DNA from: Sphingomonadales bacterium
GTDB taxonomy: Bacteria > Pseudomonadota > Alphaproteobacteria > Sphingomonadales > Sphingomonadaceae
Direction: 5' to 3'
Assembly (NCBI GenBank): GCA_027489295.1
Contig: JAIYAA010000064.1
Coordinates: 1 to 64,000 of the forward strand
DNA: 64,000 nt
A model generated the notes under the pieces. The model saw nothing but the letters and a program-made list of their open reading frames with translations, searched no databases and had not been told where the DNA came from. How positions within the stretch are numbered: the first letter of the stretch is position 1; each line of letters begins with the position of its first letter. This document shows positions 63,177 to 64,000 of this stretch, piece by piece. The translations under genes and the position numbers were made by a program.

Positions 63177-63669
63177 GGCCGGCGCTGCCGTACAGCGCGC
63201 GGTTCTCGGCACCGATCCGAACCGCCAGCATCGCCGCATTAAGCACCGTGAACAGCAGCGCGACCCAGACGAGGCCGAAGGTCAGCGGCAACACCGCGAT
63301 CTCTGCCGTCACGACCATGTAATTGGGATGGCGAACGAATCGGAACGGCCCCCGCCGCACGAGTGGCGCTTCGGGCGTGACGATGATGCGCGTGGTCCAG
63401 CGCGGGCCCAGTGTGGCGAGCACCCAGACCCGCATCAGCTGCAGCACCGCGAACACACCCAGCAGCGGCAGCGAAATCGCACGATCGCCGACCGTGAACC
63501 AGAGCACAGCCAGCCATGCGGTGTGGAGGGCAACCATCACTGGGTAATGCTCGGCACCCACCTCGCGCGCGCCGGCGGCGAGCAGTCGCGCGGTGTTGCG
63601 CTTCGCGATCACCAGTTCGCTCAGTCGCTGGAGCGTGACGAAAGCCATGACGGCATAGGCCCAGTTCAT
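63166..63669 (-). CDS. Isoprenylcysteine carboxyl methyltransferase-family membrane protein
   Basis: From the ATG at 63669, which overlaps the PKS stop (ATGA), the protein is 167 residues with about five membrane segments. The C-terminal part has FRFVRHPNYMVVTAEIAVLPL near residue 113 and GAENRALYG near the end, the SAM-binding pattern of the ICMT/phospholipid-methyltransferase group. In Bacillus the similar protein BpsB methylates alkylpyrones made by the type III PKS BpsA; the present overlap with a type III PKS gene argues for the same role here. Confidence 0.87.
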   Translation of the reverse strand: MNWAYAVMAFVTLQRLSELVIAKRNTARLLAAGAREVGAEHYPVMVALHTAWLAVLWFTVGDRAISLPLLGVFAVLQLMRVWVLATLGPRWTTRIIVTPEAPLVRRGPFRFVRHPNYMVVTAEIAVLPLTFGLVWVALLFTVLNAAMLAVRIGAENRALYGSAGLSA

Positions 63670-64000
63670 GCCGCGCACCGTAGCGTTAGCGACGACGCGG
63701 TAAAGCCCGGCCCCAGCGCGTTGAGCACCGACAAGGGGGGGAGGCCCGCGCGCCGGTACCGATCGAGCACGAACAGCACGGTGGGCGCGGACATGTTGCC
63801 ATGATCGCGCAGCACGTCCCGTTCGTGGACCAGCGCGCCCTGGTTAAGCGACAGCGCATTCTCGATCGCGTCGACCACCTTGGCGCCGCCCGGGTGGCAG
63901 ATGAACTGGTCCACATCCTCGATTCTGAGATCCTGGGGCACCAGCATCTCCTGCATCGCCTGGCGCATTTCCCGCCGTGCGAACGCCGGAATGGCGCGGT
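63666..64000 (-). CDS. Type III polyketide synthase (C-terminal part, runs off the window)
   Basis: About 110 C-terminal residues are visible. They contain the catalytic His in QFICHPGGAKVVDAIENAL and the catalytic Asn in DHGNMSAPTVLFVLDRY, and the GFGPG-like loop as NALGPGFTASSLTLR. The Cys nucleophile lies outside. This is the chalcone/stilbene synthase fold. Alkylresorcinol or alkylpyrone synthesis is the likeliest role given the methyltransferase gene that overlaps its 3' end. Confidence 0.92.
   Translation of the reverse strand, partial: RAIPAFARREMRQAMQEMLVPQDLRIEDVDQFICHPGGAKVVDAIENALSLNQGALVHERDVLRDHGNMSAPTVLFVLDRYRRAGLPPLSVLNALGPGFTASSLTLRCAA

Noticed and set aside
1..64000. CRISPR arrays, insertion sequences or prophage genes
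   Set aside because: No regularly spaced repeats, transposase, integrase or phage structural gene was found on either strand.

Overview
The window is a high-GC stretch of alphaproteobacterial chromosome, most likely from Sphingomonas or a close relative (Sphingomonadaceae). This is inferred from several signs: RcdA/DUF1465, DUF1285 and paired YdcH-like small proteins, a DksA with one cysteine, a tonB-exbB-exbD-exbD operon, a TonB-dependent receptor locus, a complete bacterial-type methionine salvage cluster, tight stop/start overlaps (ATGA, GTGA), and REP-like double hairpins of the type seen in sphingomonads. I see no integrase, transposase, phage gene or CRISPR array. Nearly every base is assigned to a conserved gene, so this looks like core chromosome with a few accessory islands.

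Layout. 1-5 kb: tail of an outer-membrane efflux protein, pncB, a DUF2332 gene and a chemoreceptor. 5-10 kb: methionine salvage (mtnB-mtnD-mtnC-mtnA on the minus strand, convergent with an aminotransferase probably acting on KMTB). 10-14 kb: an L,D-transpeptidase-like Tat lipoprotein, glutamine-dependent nadE, and a hybrid histidine kinase whose membrane domain carries the seven key residues of plant ethylene receptors. 14-18 kb: mobA-fdhD divergent from a molybdopterin oxidoreductase of the FdhF/YdeP family. 18-28 kb: GH3 glucosidase, Gfo/Idh/MocA oxidoreductase, a diguanylate cyclase-GAF pair, PBP4-type dacB, altronate-dehydratase-like uxaA, gamma carbonic anhydrase and nitronate-monooxygenase-like genes. 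28-34 kb: RcdA-like and YdcH-like regulators, PilZ, dksA, a host-attachment-family protein, serS-surE and small genes. 33-42 kb: M2 peptidase, alpha/beta hydrolase, GFA protein, a second chemoreceptor, and the TonB energising operon. 42-51 kb: folB, a GNAT, DUF1285, NUDIX and cca run, a GGDEF-EAL protein and parC. 51-56 kb: PhyH-like dioxygenase, DUF4349 lipoprotein, purC-purS-purQ, TauE and a queuosine-precursor transporter, then tRNA-Arg(UCU). 56-64 kb: glycerophosphodiesterase, TonB-dependent receptor, ROK regulator and MFS transporter, then a small exported Cys protein and an ICMT-type methyltransferase overlapping a type III polyketide synthase that runs off the window.

Themes. Three c-di-GMP proteins lie in the window: a diguanylate cyclase, a PilZ protein and a GGDEF-EAL protein. 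Two chemoreceptors share almost the same signalling hub and both end in a W-x-x-F pentapeptide of the CheR-docking type. The strongest candidates for under-described biology are the ethylene-receptor-like kinase, the TonB receptor/GDPD/ROK/MFS locus, the type III PKS-methyltransferase pair, and the pair of chemoreceptors. All functional calls come from reading the sequence; no database search was run.
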